DNA from: Candidatus Woesearchaeota archaeon
GTDB taxonomy: Archaea > Nanobdellota > Nanobdellia > Woesearchaeales > JACRKL01
Direction of reading: 5' to 3'
Assembly (NCBI GenBank): GCA_016219795.1
Contig: JACRKK010000053.1
Coordinates: forward strand, 1-16,503
Length of the DNA stretch: 16,503 bases
Shown: piece by piece, positions 7,094 to 14,252 of the stretch
Position numbering within the stretch: position 1 is the stretch's first letter
How the letters are laid out: each line of letters begins with the position of its first letter
The notes under the pieces: generated by a model
What the model was told of the DNA's origin: nothing
Seen by the model: the letters and a program-made list of their open reading frames with translations, nothing else
Database searches by the model: none
Program-made: the position numbers and the translations under genes

Positions 7094-7559
7094 TTTTCGT
7101 TGTAATAGAGCTTATATCCCTTAAAAATAATGCTGCCTTATTTAAATATGTTTTTATTCTGTCCATAGTTATAGTTTGCATATCATAAGCGTCAGTGCAT
7201 ATTACAAAAACATCTTTTCTTCTGAACTCGACCGGACTTTTACGATGGGCAAGTACCGCATCCCGGATTTCCCTCAACTGGTGTAGGTAGTTTCTGGACA
7301 GTTTATAGCGCGGCAGGCATTCCTGCTCAAATATGAACAGTTTGCTGTCAAAGTCTTGATTAAAGGGAGGAATGTGCTTAAACAATCGGTCGTAGTACAG
7401 TAGTGCCGCCATGCCGTTTGCATAGGCCAAAAATACATTTTCCATCACCGACATCAAAAGCTTTGGATCTTCTATGAGAGGATAGGTCTGGGTGAGCATA
7501 TGGTCTGCAATCAGGTGATAGCGTTTTGCTTTCTCCAGGGATTCCTGGAATTTCTCCAT
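7074..7559 (-). CDS. HEPN-like helical protein, first gene of the MinD operon
   Basis: A protein of 161 residues, mostly helical. Residues 97-105 (REIRDAVLAH) contain an R-x5-H motif (R99, H105) in a predicted helix followed by RKSPVEFRR. This resembles the RX4-6H motif of HEPN domains, many of which are RNases or antitoxin-bound toxins. The resemblance is from motif and helical layout only. The start at 7559 is supported by a TATA box at 7583-7590, centred 27.5 nt before the ATG, so the mRNA is probably leaderless. Its 3' end overlaps the paralogous gene by 20 nt. Alternatives: a general four-helix adaptor without nuclease activity. Confidence 0.72.
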   Translation of the reverse strand: MEKFQESLEKAKRYHLIADHMLTQTYPLIEDPKLLMSVMENVFLAYANGMAALLYYDRLFKHIPPFNQDFDSKLFIFEQECLPRYKLSRNYLHQLREIRDAVLAHRKSPVEFRRKDVFVICTDAYDMQTITMDRIKTYLNKAALFLRDISSITTKNAGIFR

Positions 7560-7582
7560 GCTTTTCTATAAAGAAGGTGAAG

Positions 7583-7590
7583 GATTTAAA
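7583..7590 (-). promoter_or_regulatory. TATA box of the HEPN-like/MinD operon
   Basis: TTTAAATC on the minus strand, centred 27.5 nt before the A of the ATG at 7559. This predicts a leaderless transcript for the three-gene operon, separate from the NAC/aIF1A transcript upstream. Confidence 0.6.
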
Positions 7591-7602
7591 GGTTGTGGCC
7601 TA

Positions 7603-7950
7603 TTACTCCTTGGCTTTCAGTTCCATGATAGCAGCAGCAAGATCTCCGCCACTCTCTTCAAGTGCTTTGGTTGCTTCCTCCTTTGAAGCATGGGCCTGCT
7701 CCATTACGGTTGCAATATCCTCTTCAGAAAACATGCCTTCCGGCTCATCTCTTGACACTTCTCGTACTTCTCCTGAAATTTGGTAGCTTTCCTGGCCCAT
7801 CATGTTCACTTTGCTTACAGAAGGCGCATCAAGAATAAGGTCTTTGTCATGCAGGCGTATGATGACTTGTTCCGCATCAAGCTCTTCCTGCTTAATACCC
7901 ATGCGCTTCATCGCCTGTTTCATCATCCTTGGATCAAGGTTGGGCATCAT
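7603..7950 (-). CDS. nac: Archaeal nascent polypeptide-associated complex protein (NAC)
   Basis: A protein of 115 residues from the chosen start. The N-terminus MMPNLDPRMMKQAMKRMGI (1-19) is the typical archaeal NAC opening. A beta-rich NAC domain follows (about 22-65) and then a UBA domain at about 75-113, with EEDIATVMEQAHASKEEATKAL and GGDLAAAIMEL. Archaeal NAC forms a homodimer that binds ribosomes and shields nascent chains. The frame could be extended eight codons to an ATG at 7974, but that would overlap the aIF1A gene by 23 nt and add residues foreign to the family. With the start at 7950 the gap to the aIF1A stop is 1 nt. It shares the aIF1A promoter. Confidence 0.95.
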   Translation of the reverse strand: MMPNLDPRMMKQAMKRMGIKQEELDAEQVIIRLHDKDLILDAPSVSKVNMMGQESYQISGEVREVSRDEPEGMFSEEDIATVMEQAHASKEEATKALEESGGDLAAAIMELKAKE

Positions 7951-7951
7951 C

Positions 7952-8503
7952 TTAGAATGCAGTAAACTCATCAAGTGTTTTCAATAATCCTTTTCTTTTA
8001 AGGAAATCGACTTGTGTTGGTCTGTATTTGAAAATGACATCCCCTTTTTCGTCTCCGCTAAGCTCCCATGGTTCCACAAGAACGATATCGCCTTCACGTA
8101 CCCAGAGTTTGCGCTTGAGTCTTCCAGGGATTCTGCAGATTCTTGTTTTCCCATCAAGGCACCGCACTCTTACCCTGTTGCCTCCCATACGCTGTTCAAG
8201 TACCCCTAAGGTTTCGTTTCCGCGCGGCAGCTTTACGCGCTGTAATTCTTCATTCTCCGCTTGTTGCGCTGCAGTTCCAAAACCACGGTCGCGCAAGACA
8301 TCTTTTTCGTTCTTACCGGGGTGTACCTTGCGGCGTTGTTGTGGTGCACTTGGTTTTTTATTGGCACTGAAAGGTGGTCTGTTGGAAGAACTAAAGGGAG
8401 GCCTGCTGGAACCACCACCAGGTCTAGAACCATAGCTTGGTCTGAAACCGCCGGGACGCTGCCCACCGGGACCTTGTCTTTGGCCTTGTCTTGGTGTAAA
8501 CAT
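7952..8503 (-). CDS. eif1a: Translation initiation factor aIF1A with long Arg/Gly/Pro-rich N-terminal tail
   Basis: Residues 86-163 are a standard aIF1A: an S1/OB fold with [16 protein letters not shown] (89-104), then [25 protein letters not shown] (111-135) and [10 protein letters not shown] (138-147), closing with [15 protein letters not shown] (160-174). It binds the A-site of the small ribosomal subunit during initiation. The odd part is the first 80 or so residues, rich in Gly, Arg, Pro, Gln and Ser, with RPPFS twice (34-38, 42-46), surely disordered. Archaeal aIF1A is usually only about 100-115 residues. I place the start at 8503: TTTATATA (8526-8533) is centred 26.5 nt upstream. A GTG at 8521 and an ATG at 8518 would lie before the expected transcript start. 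No in-frame ATG exists between residue 1 and the OB fold, so the tail must be translated unless a non-ATG start is used. Confidence 0.92.
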   Translation of the reverse strand: MFTPRQGQRQGPGGQRPGGFRPSYGSRPGGGSSRPPFSSSNRPPFSANKKPSAPQQRRKVHPGKNEKDVLRDRGFGTAAQQAENEELQRVKLPRGNETLGVLEQRMGGNRVRVRCLDGKTRICRIPGRLKRKLWVREGDIVLVEPWELSGDEKGDVIFKYRPTQVDFLKRKGLLKTLDEFTAF

Positions 8504-8525
8504 GAATCCTGCAAACATCACCCGC

Positions 8526-8533
8526 TATATAAA
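8526..8533 (-). promoter_or_regulatory. TATA box of the aIF1A-NAC operon
   Basis: TTTATATA on the minus strand, just past the stop of the hydrolase gene and centred 26.5 nt before the ATG at 8503. It implies a leaderless or nearly leaderless mRNA and decides the aIF1A start. Confidence 0.7.
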
Positions 8534-8543
8534 TGTTTGCGTC

Positions 8544-9761
8544 TTATAATTTGGGCATGTTTTCCCTGAAAAAATCACTGATAACTTCGTTGTTTTGTGA
8601 ATGAAACACATATTTCAATACTCCGTCATCCTCGTTCCTCTTCAGAATACCTTTTTCTGTTAGGAATTCAAGCATGCTGAAGGTATAGAGATATACAATG
8701 CCTGTAATTTTGTCATGTTCCCTTAGGACTGATTTGAAAAGATTCATCCACAGTTCATCAGAATCCCTGACAAGTTCCACTGCGGAAACGGGCACCTGTT
8801 TTGCTGCAAGGATATTCTGGAGCGTGATTGAGAAATGGTTGTAGCTTTCAACAATCCCTTCAATGCAGGGGCATGGTTGTTCCATGACATCCCAATGGGA
8901 AGGATACATCACCATATTCTGTTCTCTGCAGAGCAGATATAGACGTGCAAGGCTTTGCAGAAGCGGTGCGATGCCCTGTTTGTCATCTTCTCCAAAGCGT
9001 GCAGGAAACGGAACAGTCCTACGCCCCATTTCCTCTGGTCTTTTGTTTCCATCCCGTACACAAAACGCAGCATCTGCGCTTAGTAAAATGTTTTCTATGA
9101 TTAGTCCCATCTGGTTACTGCTGTGACCCGGGAGGTATATCACTCTGCCCCCCAGGACTCCTTGCTCTGGTGTAAGGTAATTTATTCTCCCTTCAAGTGT
9201 TGCGGGGTCAGGAATCCTCTGGATCATTTCTTCTTTTGCATGGGTATAATAACTGTGCAGAGCATCCTTTGCAATACCCATATGACGATAGCCTGCGATT
9301 ATTTCTTTTTTGTGGGCATCATGCCATTTTGCAGTATTTTGCATTAGTGGCCTTGCTTCTTCTGAAATGTAAAATTGGAGTTGGGGAAAGCGCACGGCAA
9401 GTTCTTTCATATTACCGTAATGATCTGGGTGTAGGTGGCTGATGAAACAGTTGCTGAAGGTGTATGTAGAATGCTTCTGTATAACATCGGTGACAGCAGC
9501 AAAAAAAGCTTTTTTCCCTATCTCATCATTATCTGCAGTATCAACAAGCGTAAACGTCTGGTTGTGATGGTCTGCAATTACATAACAATTGATGGAACCT
9601 GTAGATTCTTTAGGTCCTGTGCCATTCTCTGATGGTAGAGGTATCCTGTTTCCCACAACATAAGGAAGGGGTATTCTCAGGAGATATAGTGTTCTGGATG
9701 CATCTATTGTTATCTCACTTATGTTGTAGGTGGCATGGTTTCGGAGTAACATGTCTTGCAT
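8544..9761 (-). CDS. Metallo-beta-lactamase-fold hydrolase
   Basis: A protein of 405 residues. The metal site is visible in order: SHLHPDH (108-114, the HxHxDH motif), LPGHSSNQ (210-217, third His), SADAAF (228-233, bridging Asp) and YPSHWD (286-291, last His). The C-terminal third, including VYLYTFSMLEFLTEKGILKRN, looks like a winged-helix tail as in LACTB2-like and related hydrolases. The substrate is not deducible; glyoxalase II-like thioesterase or nuclease activities both occur in this superfamily. GAGGG (9768-9772) lies 6 nt before the ATG, supporting this start. It is 33 nt downstream of the AlaRS stop and is probably cotranscribed. Whether it acts on aminoacyl-tRNA or a related ester is speculation from the neighbour only. 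Confidence 0.9.
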   Translation of the reverse strand: MQDMLLRNHATYNISEITIDASRTLYLLRIPLPYVVGNRIPLPSENGTGPKESTGSINCYVIADHHNQTFTLVDTADNDEIGKKAFFAAVTDVIQKHSTYTFSNCFISHLHPDHYGNMKELAVRFPQLQFYISEEARPLMQNTAKWHDAHKKEIIAGYRHMGIAKDALHSYYTHAKEEMIQRIPDPATLEGRINYLTPEQGVLGGRVIYLPGHSSNQMGLIIENILLSADAAFCVRDGNKRPEEMGRRTVPFPARFGEDDKQGIAPLLQSLARLYLLCREQNMVMYPSHWDVMEQPCPCIEGIVESYNHFSITLQNILAAKQVPVSAVELVRDSDELWMNLFKSVLREHDKITGIVYLYTFSMLEFLTEKGILKRNEDDGVLKYVFHSQNNEVISDFFRENMPKL

Positions 9762-9794
9762 TCTGTACCCTCATGAAACATTCCCTCTTTTTTT

Positions 9795-12320
9795 TTAATT
9801 CTGACGAGAGTTGTCAAGCTCATCCATGAATCGCTTGAGCGTTTTCCACAGATGCTCTGGCTGGGTCTTGAGGACCTCGGCGGCCTTTACAAGCGCATCT
9901 CCCTCAAAAGTAACGGTTGAGACAAGATCATAACGTTCAAGTTGCTTCTTTTTCTTGACTGCAGTTTTCCAGTTCTCAAAGAGTTCCTGCGCACGGCCCG
10001 GTACCTGTGCAGGCGTGCACTGCAAGAGCGCAGCACATTGCGTCAGCACATCTTCTTGGCTTCCTGCAAGCGATTCTGCAGCCGCTCCTGCAGCAAACAC
10101 AATCCTTACTACCCCATCGCTGATTTTGGTTGATTTCAGAAGCTTGATATTGCCAATCTCCTTTGTATGTTCGACATGGGTGCCACCGCAGGCCTGAACA
10201 TCAATTGTCTTGTGGGTTGCTGCATCAGCAATCTCAATAATCCTTAACGTCTTGCCAGGAACTGCCCCCCCCTGGTAAATTGCCATGCCGTATCTCTTCT
10301 CAGCTTCATTTCTTGGAAGGATGTGAGAATGTACCTGAAGGTCTTCATGCACAAGGCGGTTAGCTTCCTCTTCAATCTTCTGGAGCTCATCATCGCTTAA
10401 TCCCTCATAATGGGTGATGTCCAGATGAGCTTTCTCCAGCGTTTTCTTGGCACTTGCCTGATTAATATGGCTTCCCAGAATTTTCCTTGCAGCAGCACCA
10501 ACGACGTGGGTTGCGGTGTGGTGCTGTGCCAATTGTTTTCTGTATTCCGGTTCAATATGGATAGTGACTGTACTCCCCACGCTGAAGGTAGGTTTTTCTG
10601 AAAGAACGTGGAGGACGACATTTCCCTGTTTGAAAACGCTTGCGATGGGTATGCCATCGATGCTTCCCTGGTCGTGAATTTGTCCGCCGGATGTGGGGTA
10701 CGCATTGGTACGGTCCAAAATGACAATCTGGTCAATGATGCGGAGCACTTTTGCATTGCTTTCTGTCAGGAGATAATTATCAAAATAGAGCACTGCTGTT
10801 TCGGGAATGCCTGTAAGCTCAATCTTCTCCTCGCGTTTTGTCTGGTGCGACTGCTCTTTTTTCTCGTGCATCTGGGAAACCAACGCATAGAAATTATCAG
10901 GCACATCCACTGGTTTTCCCGCTTGTGCTGCTTGTGTCTTCACCAGTTCTGGTGCGATGCCATGGCTGTCATAGAGTTCAAGCAACTTTTCAGCAGTAAT
11001 CTTCTCCTTGAGGATAGAGGCAATGAGCGATTGTGATTTTTCTCTTGTTGCTTTATATTTACGTTTTTCCACACCTACTATCTTTTTGACGTTCTCAAGG
11101 TTTTCCAAGAGTTCAGGGTACATGGGCTTGAGGAAGCGGGCGTGCTCTTCGCAGAGATCAGCCATCTCTATATCCCATCCATAGTGCTCGATAAATCCAA
11201 GTGCCCGTCTTAGGATAACACGCAGGTTGTAGCCCCCGCCTACGTTGGAGGGCAGTGCCCCGTCATTGAGTGCAACCAGAAGAGAGCGTGCATGCTCTGC
11301 CACGGAGAACAAGGCAGCAAGCGGCAGTATTCCTTCTTTCAGCGTTTTTGCATCTTCTTTTGTCTTTGCTGCGATGTCTGCCCAGACTTTCTCGATATCT
11401 TCCACTTCATCAATGTTCAGATAGGATGAGTAAGGCAGGAATTTTCTGAGCAACTCCTGATTAGTCTTGATGCCTGTGCTGCTATAGAGCTTCTTCATGA
11501 CTGTAGGAAATGTGGTTTCATAGCTTGTGGCCAGTCCCTGGGTGAACCAGGCATTGCGCTCCTGTCCCATGCCCATGTCAAGCACTTTTAAGTGAAGCTC
11601 CCGGGAGCCGGAAGGGGTTTGTTCGTAGAGCATGTACACCTGATTGGCAAGTTCAAGGCCTCTTGAGAAGAATTCCATGCACGGTCCAAAGTTACCGCCG
11701 CCAGCCCACGCATCTTCATGGAGAGTAAGCTCCTCTGGTGAAAGTCCAAGACCTTCATGGAACCAGGTATATAGGTCAGTCCAGTATTTCTCCGTGTCAA
11801 ACTTTTCTTTGGGCATGAATGCATGTTGCCCAATCATACTAAAACCCGTATAATGCGCGCCGGTAATGCCTACATTATCGATATCGTTGAAACGCAGGCA
11901 GAACTGGGGTTCCACAATAGGATTGGCAGGAGGTTCCACCTCGCCGGAAACGACGTAGGGTTGGAAATCGTAGATTCCTGCAGCGACAAAGTAGGCATCG
12001 TCCCTCCACCGTGCAACGACAGGATAACGGTCTATAGGGGTATATCCACGCTTTTTGTGCATGGCTGCAAACTCTTTCCATACCTCAATATAATTAAGTT
12101 TTTTCTTCGCAGGGCTTTTGGAGAAGAAACGAAAACCGCCGGAGCATGCAGGATCTCCACAGCATTTTTGATCCGCATTCACCGTCCAGAAAAAAGTGCT
12201 GCAGGCGCATTGCTTGCGCATAAATCCCCGCACCTTTAGTGCAGCAGTTGCGTAATAGGCATCTGGATTCTTACTTGCTGTTATCTTGAATTCTTTTTTT
12301 ATTTCCTTATCTGTATGCAT
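9795..12320 (-). CDS. alaS: Alanyl-tRNA synthetase, archaeal type, apparently without C-Ala domain
   Basis: A protein of 841 residues that charges tRNA-Ala and edits Ser/Gly errors. It has the archaeal N-terminal segment with paired cysteines (about 38-60: QCAC, KCCGD, PACSGG). The class II catalytic core follows, with RFNDIDNVG (143-151) and the GGGNFGPCMEF loop (207-217). The tRNA-recognition region has GGGYNLRVILRRALG (361-375). The editing domain has HHTATH (600-605) and CGGTH (711-715). After the editing domain only about 110 residues remain, ending in FMDELDNSRQN, and the usual Gly-rich C-Ala/DHHA1 domain is not visible. The start at 12320 fits a TATA box centred 27.5 nt upstream; a TTG at 12332 would add only four residues. 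The CAGGGGGGGGCA run at 10263-10274 keeps the reading frame. Confidence 0.97.
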   Translation of the reverse strand: MHTDKEIKKEFKITASKNPDAYYATAALKVRGFMRKQCACSTFFWTVNADQKCCGDPACSGGFRFFSKSPAKKKLNYIEVWKEFAAMHKKRGYTPIDRYPVVARWRDDAYFVAAGIYDFQPYVVSGEVEPPANPIVEPQFCLRFNDIDNVGITGAHYTGFSMIGQHAFMPKEKFDTEKYWTDLYTWFHEGLGLSPEELTLHEDAWAGGGNFGPCMEFFSRGLELANQVYMLYEQTPSGSRELHLKVLDMGMGQERNAWFTQGLATSYETTFPTVMKKLYSSTGIKTNQELLRKFLPYSSYLNIDEVEDIEKVWADIAAKTKEDAKTLKEGILPLAALFSVAEHARSLLVALNDGALPSNVGGGYNLRVILRRALGFIEHYGWDIEMADLCEEHARFLKPMYPELLENLENVKKIVGVEKRKYKATREKSQSLIASILKEKITAEKLLELYDSHGIAPELVKTQAAQAGKPVDVPDNFYALVSQMHEKKEQSHQTKREEKIELTGIPETAVLYFDNYLLTESNAKVLRIIDQIVILDRTNAYPTSGGQIHDQGSIDGIPIASVFKQGNVVLHVLSEKPTFSVGSTVTIHIEPEYRKQLAQHHTATHVVGAAARKILGSHINQASAKKTLEKAHLDITHYEGLSDDELQKIEEEANRLVHEDLQVHSHILPRNEAEKRYGMAIYQGGAVPGKTLRIIEIADAATHKTIDVQACGGTHVEHTKEIGNIKLLKSTKISDGVVRIVFAAGAAAESLAGSQEDVLTQCAALLQCTPAQVPGRAQELFENWKTAVKKKKQLERYDLVSTVTFEGDALVKAAEVLKTQPEHLWKTLKRFMDELDNSRQN

Positions 12321-12343
12321 AAGGTGAGGCAATTGCTTAAGAA

Positions 12344-12351
12344 TATTTAAA
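12344..12351 (-). promoter_or_regulatory. TATA box of alaS
   Basis: TTTAAATA on the minus strand, centred 27.5 nt before the ATG at 12320, predicting a leaderless mRNA for AlaRS and the downstream hydrolase. Confidence 0.7.
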
Positions 12352-12372
12352 TCTGATTATTTTAAACGTTTA

Positions 12373-12415
12373 TAGAGGAATTTGAATAACCCATAGTTTT
12401 AGTCAAATTCCTCTA
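12373..12415. repeat. Inverted repeat 1, 13-bp perfect stem, 17-nt loop
   Basis: TAGAGGAATTTGA (12373-12385) and TCAAATTCCTCTA (12403-12415) are exact reverse complements. It lies between the alaS TATA box and a second, related inverted repeat. On the minus strand it would be in the 3' region of the coiled-coil gene transcript or in DNA just upstream of the alaS promoter. Confidence 0.8.
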
Positions 12416-12454
12416 AGAGAATTTTGACAAATAGATGGTTAATCAAAATTCTCT
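12416..12454. repeat. Inverted repeat 2, 12-bp perfect stem, related to repeat 1
   Basis: AGAGAATTTTGA (12416-12427) and TCAAAATTCTCT (12443-12454) are exact reverse complements with a 15-nt loop. The arm differs from that of repeat 1 at two of 12 positions, and each difference is matched in the opposite arm, so pairing is kept in both. The right arm runs into the stop codon of the coiled-coil gene. Confidence 0.8.
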
Positions 12455-13505
12455 ATAACTCTTTTATTTTTGTGTAATACTGTTGGATCTTGTCGTAATA
12501 ACGCTGCTTGCGGGTTTGAGGAAGAGCGTTATACTCCAGCATAAGCCTACTGTAGAGCCATTGGATAAATAGGGGATTGCTTTCTTCCATAGCAGCGTCA
12601 ATTAACAGGAACAATTGTTCAAACCTGCTCTCCTGAGAAGACCTTGGCAGCTTTTTCTGCTTGGCTTTCAGTTCGATAGTGATAAAGGAAAGCTGTTTTT
12701 CTGTGCTTCTTTTCTGCTGCCTGAGTTTTGCGACATCTGCCTGCAACCCTTTTTGTTCTTCTTTTAGCGCATCAAGATTCTTTGACACGATTTTTGTGTC
12801 TTCTTCCAGATTGCTTATTTCCTGCCGGTTTTCCTTCTTCTTTTGTTCCTGCTCGTCAAGCATCCTTTCATTGCCTGCAAATTCCTTCTCTTTTACAGCA
12901 AGTGCTTGCTCACGCTGTTTGAGTGCAGTATCCTTTTCATGCAGCGACGCAGTAAGGGATGCAAGTTTGCTTTTTCCCGCCTCTACTTCTTTTTTCAGTT
13001 CCAGAAGCGTTTGTTGCTCCTTCTCCCAAGATTTTTGCTGCCCTTGAAGTTCTTTGCGCTGTTGTCTTATCTGTTCCATCTCCGTTTTGGCTTGGGCAAG
13101 CTTTTCGGCCATTGCCTGCATCTCTTTTTCTTTGGAGGTATACTCCTTTTGGATACCTGTGAGGGTGGATTGTGCGCTATTGACTTTCCCACAGATGTGT
13201 GTATGTAGTTCTTCCAAGAACTGCTTGTTGCGCTCCAGTTTTTCTGCTCTGGTAAAGAGCTCATGTTCCTTCTGGAGAAGCCTTTCTTTGAATGCGTGCA
13301 GCTCTTCTTTTATCTGGAGAAGGTGATTGGGATGGGGCTGGTCCATGGGGGGAATTGCGAATGGGTCCTTTTTCTGGAACCATCGCTTGTAGAAAGGGGC
13401 TGGTTTTTCAGGTTCAGGTAATGGGGGTGGGAGGGCTATCTCTAAACTCTTCATCTTTTTGGTGCTGATCCGCCTCTCCATATTCTTGGCACGCTTTTTT
13501 GCCAT
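12453..13505 (-). CDS. Coiled-coil protein with C-terminal helical domain
   Basis: A protein of 350 residues from the chosen start. It opens with a very basic segment (MAKKRAKNMERR), a Pro-rich stretch (about 24-37) and an aromatic/basic patch with FYKRWFQKKDPF. A long Gln/Glu/Lys-rich coiled coil follows (about 63-290). The last 55 residues, from RFEQLFLLIDAAM to the end, form a separate helical unit ending in YYDKIQQYYTKIKEL. It resembles the short TPR-like C-terminal domain seen in many DPANN coiled-coil proteins, a resemblance I hold from memory. No ATPase motifs are present, so it is not an SMC protein. TTTTTAAA (13529-13536) is centred 27.5 nt before the ATG at 13505, which favours that start over 13511. 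A structural or scaffold role is all that can be said. Confidence 0.8.
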   Translation of the reverse strand: MAKKRAKNMERRISTKKMKSLEIALPPPLPEPEKPAPFYKRWFQKKDPFAIPPMDQPHPNHLLQIKEELHAFKERLLQKEHELFTRAEKLERNKQFLEELHTHICGKVNSAQSTLTGIQKEYTSKEKEMQAMAEKLAQAKTEMEQIRQQRKELQGQQKSWEKEQQTLLELKKEVEAGKSKLASLTASLHEKDTALKQREQALAVKEKEFAGNERMLDEQEQKKKENRQEISNLEEDTKIVSKNLDALKEEQKGLQADVAKLRQQKRSTEKQLSFITIELKAKQKKLPRSSQESRFEQLFLLIDAAMEESNPLFIQWLYSRLMLEYNALPQTRKQRYYDKIQQYYTKIKEL

Positions 13506-13528
13506 AGGCATCTTGGCTGCGAAGATGC

Positions 13529-13536
13529 TTTAAAAA
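13529..13536 (-). promoter_or_regulatory. TATA box of the coiled-coil gene
   Basis: TTTTTAAA on the minus strand, centred 27.5 nt before the ATG at 13505. The alternative ATG at 13511 would lie upstream of the expected transcript start. Confidence 0.6.
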
Positions 13537-13558
13537 CTTTTGTGGTACCTACAGAATG

Positions 13559-13568
13559 AAAACAAAAA
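13559..13568 (-). terminator. Oligo-T terminator
   Basis: TTTTTGTTTT on the minus strand, 8 nt after the stop of the 198-residue unknown gene and upstream of the next gene's TATA box. This is a good archaeal termination signal separating two transcripts. Confidence 0.55.
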
Positions 13569-13575
13569 GCAGAAC

Positions 13576-14172
13576 TCACTCTTCTGTCTCAAAATCAAAG
13601 CCCATCTCAATTCTGCTCACCAGCATATCTTTTTTTGGAGGCCTCTCTTCTACCACCAGATGCTTTGAAAAGAAATACAAATGGTACTGGGTGCTTGCTC
13701 CTATTTCCTCAAGGCCCAATGTTGCCTTGATGGTATCAAGGATTTCCTGTTCAAGTGCCCTGTACATCTCATGTACCACTATATCAACATCTGTGTGGAG
13801 GGTGTATCTTACTACAGCAAATCCTGCATGTTCATCTCCGGCGATGGAGAGTTCCCATTTTTCCACATCGAGTTCCTTAAACATGCGATGCATAGCGATG
13901 CTTGCCTTCTTCTGTTTGAGTGAGAGCATGGTATCTATTTCATCTTTTGTGAAACTACGTTCCTTTTTTAGTTGAGTAAGAAGATACTGTGCCTCTTTTC
14001 TTGTCTGTACTGAATATTCTTCATTGAGTTTGCACTCTGTTCCATCCGTGTATATCTTAAAGATATCCCAATGGCTACCCTGTGCACGGGCCTCAAGACG
14101 GATGCTCATGCCCCTGCCCTGGCGTTCATAAGAAATAAGATCTGTGGAGTCCTGCAGTTTCTTCCATGTCAT
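13576..14172 (-). CDS. Conserved-looking hypothetical protein, 198 residues
   Basis: I do not recognise the family. The protein starts MTWKKLQDSTDLISYERQGRG and appears to be a soluble alpha/beta protein. A beta-rich first half (SIRLEARAQG, HWDIFKIYTDG) is followed by a basic helical region (about 57-95, with TRKEAQYLLTQLKKERSF). After that come further strands (WELSIAGDE, AVVRYTLHTDVDIVV), a helix with HEMYRALEQEILDTIKATLGL, and an acidic end. No catalytic or metal motif stands out. TTTAAATA at 14196-14203 is centred 27.5 nt before the ATG, which supports both the start and that this is a real gene. An oligo-T run follows its stop, so it is probably transcribed alone. It is divergent from the zinc-ribbon gene. 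Confidence 0.8.
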   Translation of the reverse strand: MTWKKLQDSTDLISYERQGRGMSIRLEARAQGSHWDIFKIYTDGTECKLNEEYSVQTRKEAQYLLTQLKKERSFTKDEIDTMLSLKQKKASIAMHRMFKELDVEKWELSIAGDEHAGFAVVRYTLHTDVDIVVHEMYRALEQEILDTIKATLGLEEIGASTQYHLYFFSKHLVVEERPPKKDMLVSRIEMGFDFETEE

Positions 14173-14195
14173 GGGTAAAGGTAATGGCAGTGTTT

Positions 14196-14203
14196 TATTT
14201 AAA
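14196..14203 (-). promoter_or_regulatory. TATA box of the 198-residue unknown gene
   Basis: TTTAAATA on the minus strand, identical to the alaS box and at the same 27.5-nt distance from its ATG (14172). Confidence 0.7.
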
Positions 14204-14216
14204 TGTTTTCATAAAG

Positions 14217-14224
14217 TTAATAAA
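14217..14224 (+). promoter_or_regulatory. Possible TATA box of the zinc-ribbon/MnmC-like operon
   Basis: TTAATAAA on the plus strand, centred 32.5 nt before the ATG at 14253, so a leader of about 5 nt is expected. It is weaker than the other boxes and may be misplaced. Confidence 0.35.
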
Positions 14225-14252
14225 CAGGTTTTGCTTCATTCTCCTTTCTTAT

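Noticed and set aside
9787..9796. T10 run at 9787-9796 as a terminator of alaS
   Set aside because: The T-run is on the plus strand; alaS is read from the minus strand, where it is an A-run and not a termination signal.
10265..10272. Run of eight C in alaS as a possible frameshift
   Set aside because: The frame continues without break through the conserved editing region, so neither a sequencing error nor programmed slippage is needed.
13054..13326. Cys/Ser/Phe-rich open frames on the plus strand opposite the coiled-coil gene
   Set aside because: Reverse-strand reading of Gln/Glu/Lys-rich coiled coil always gives such sequence; no start signal or family resemblance.
12453..13505. Coiled-coil protein as an SMC or Rad50 homologue
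   Set aside because: No Walker A, Walker B or hinge is visible, and the C-terminal 55 residues do not look like an ABC head.
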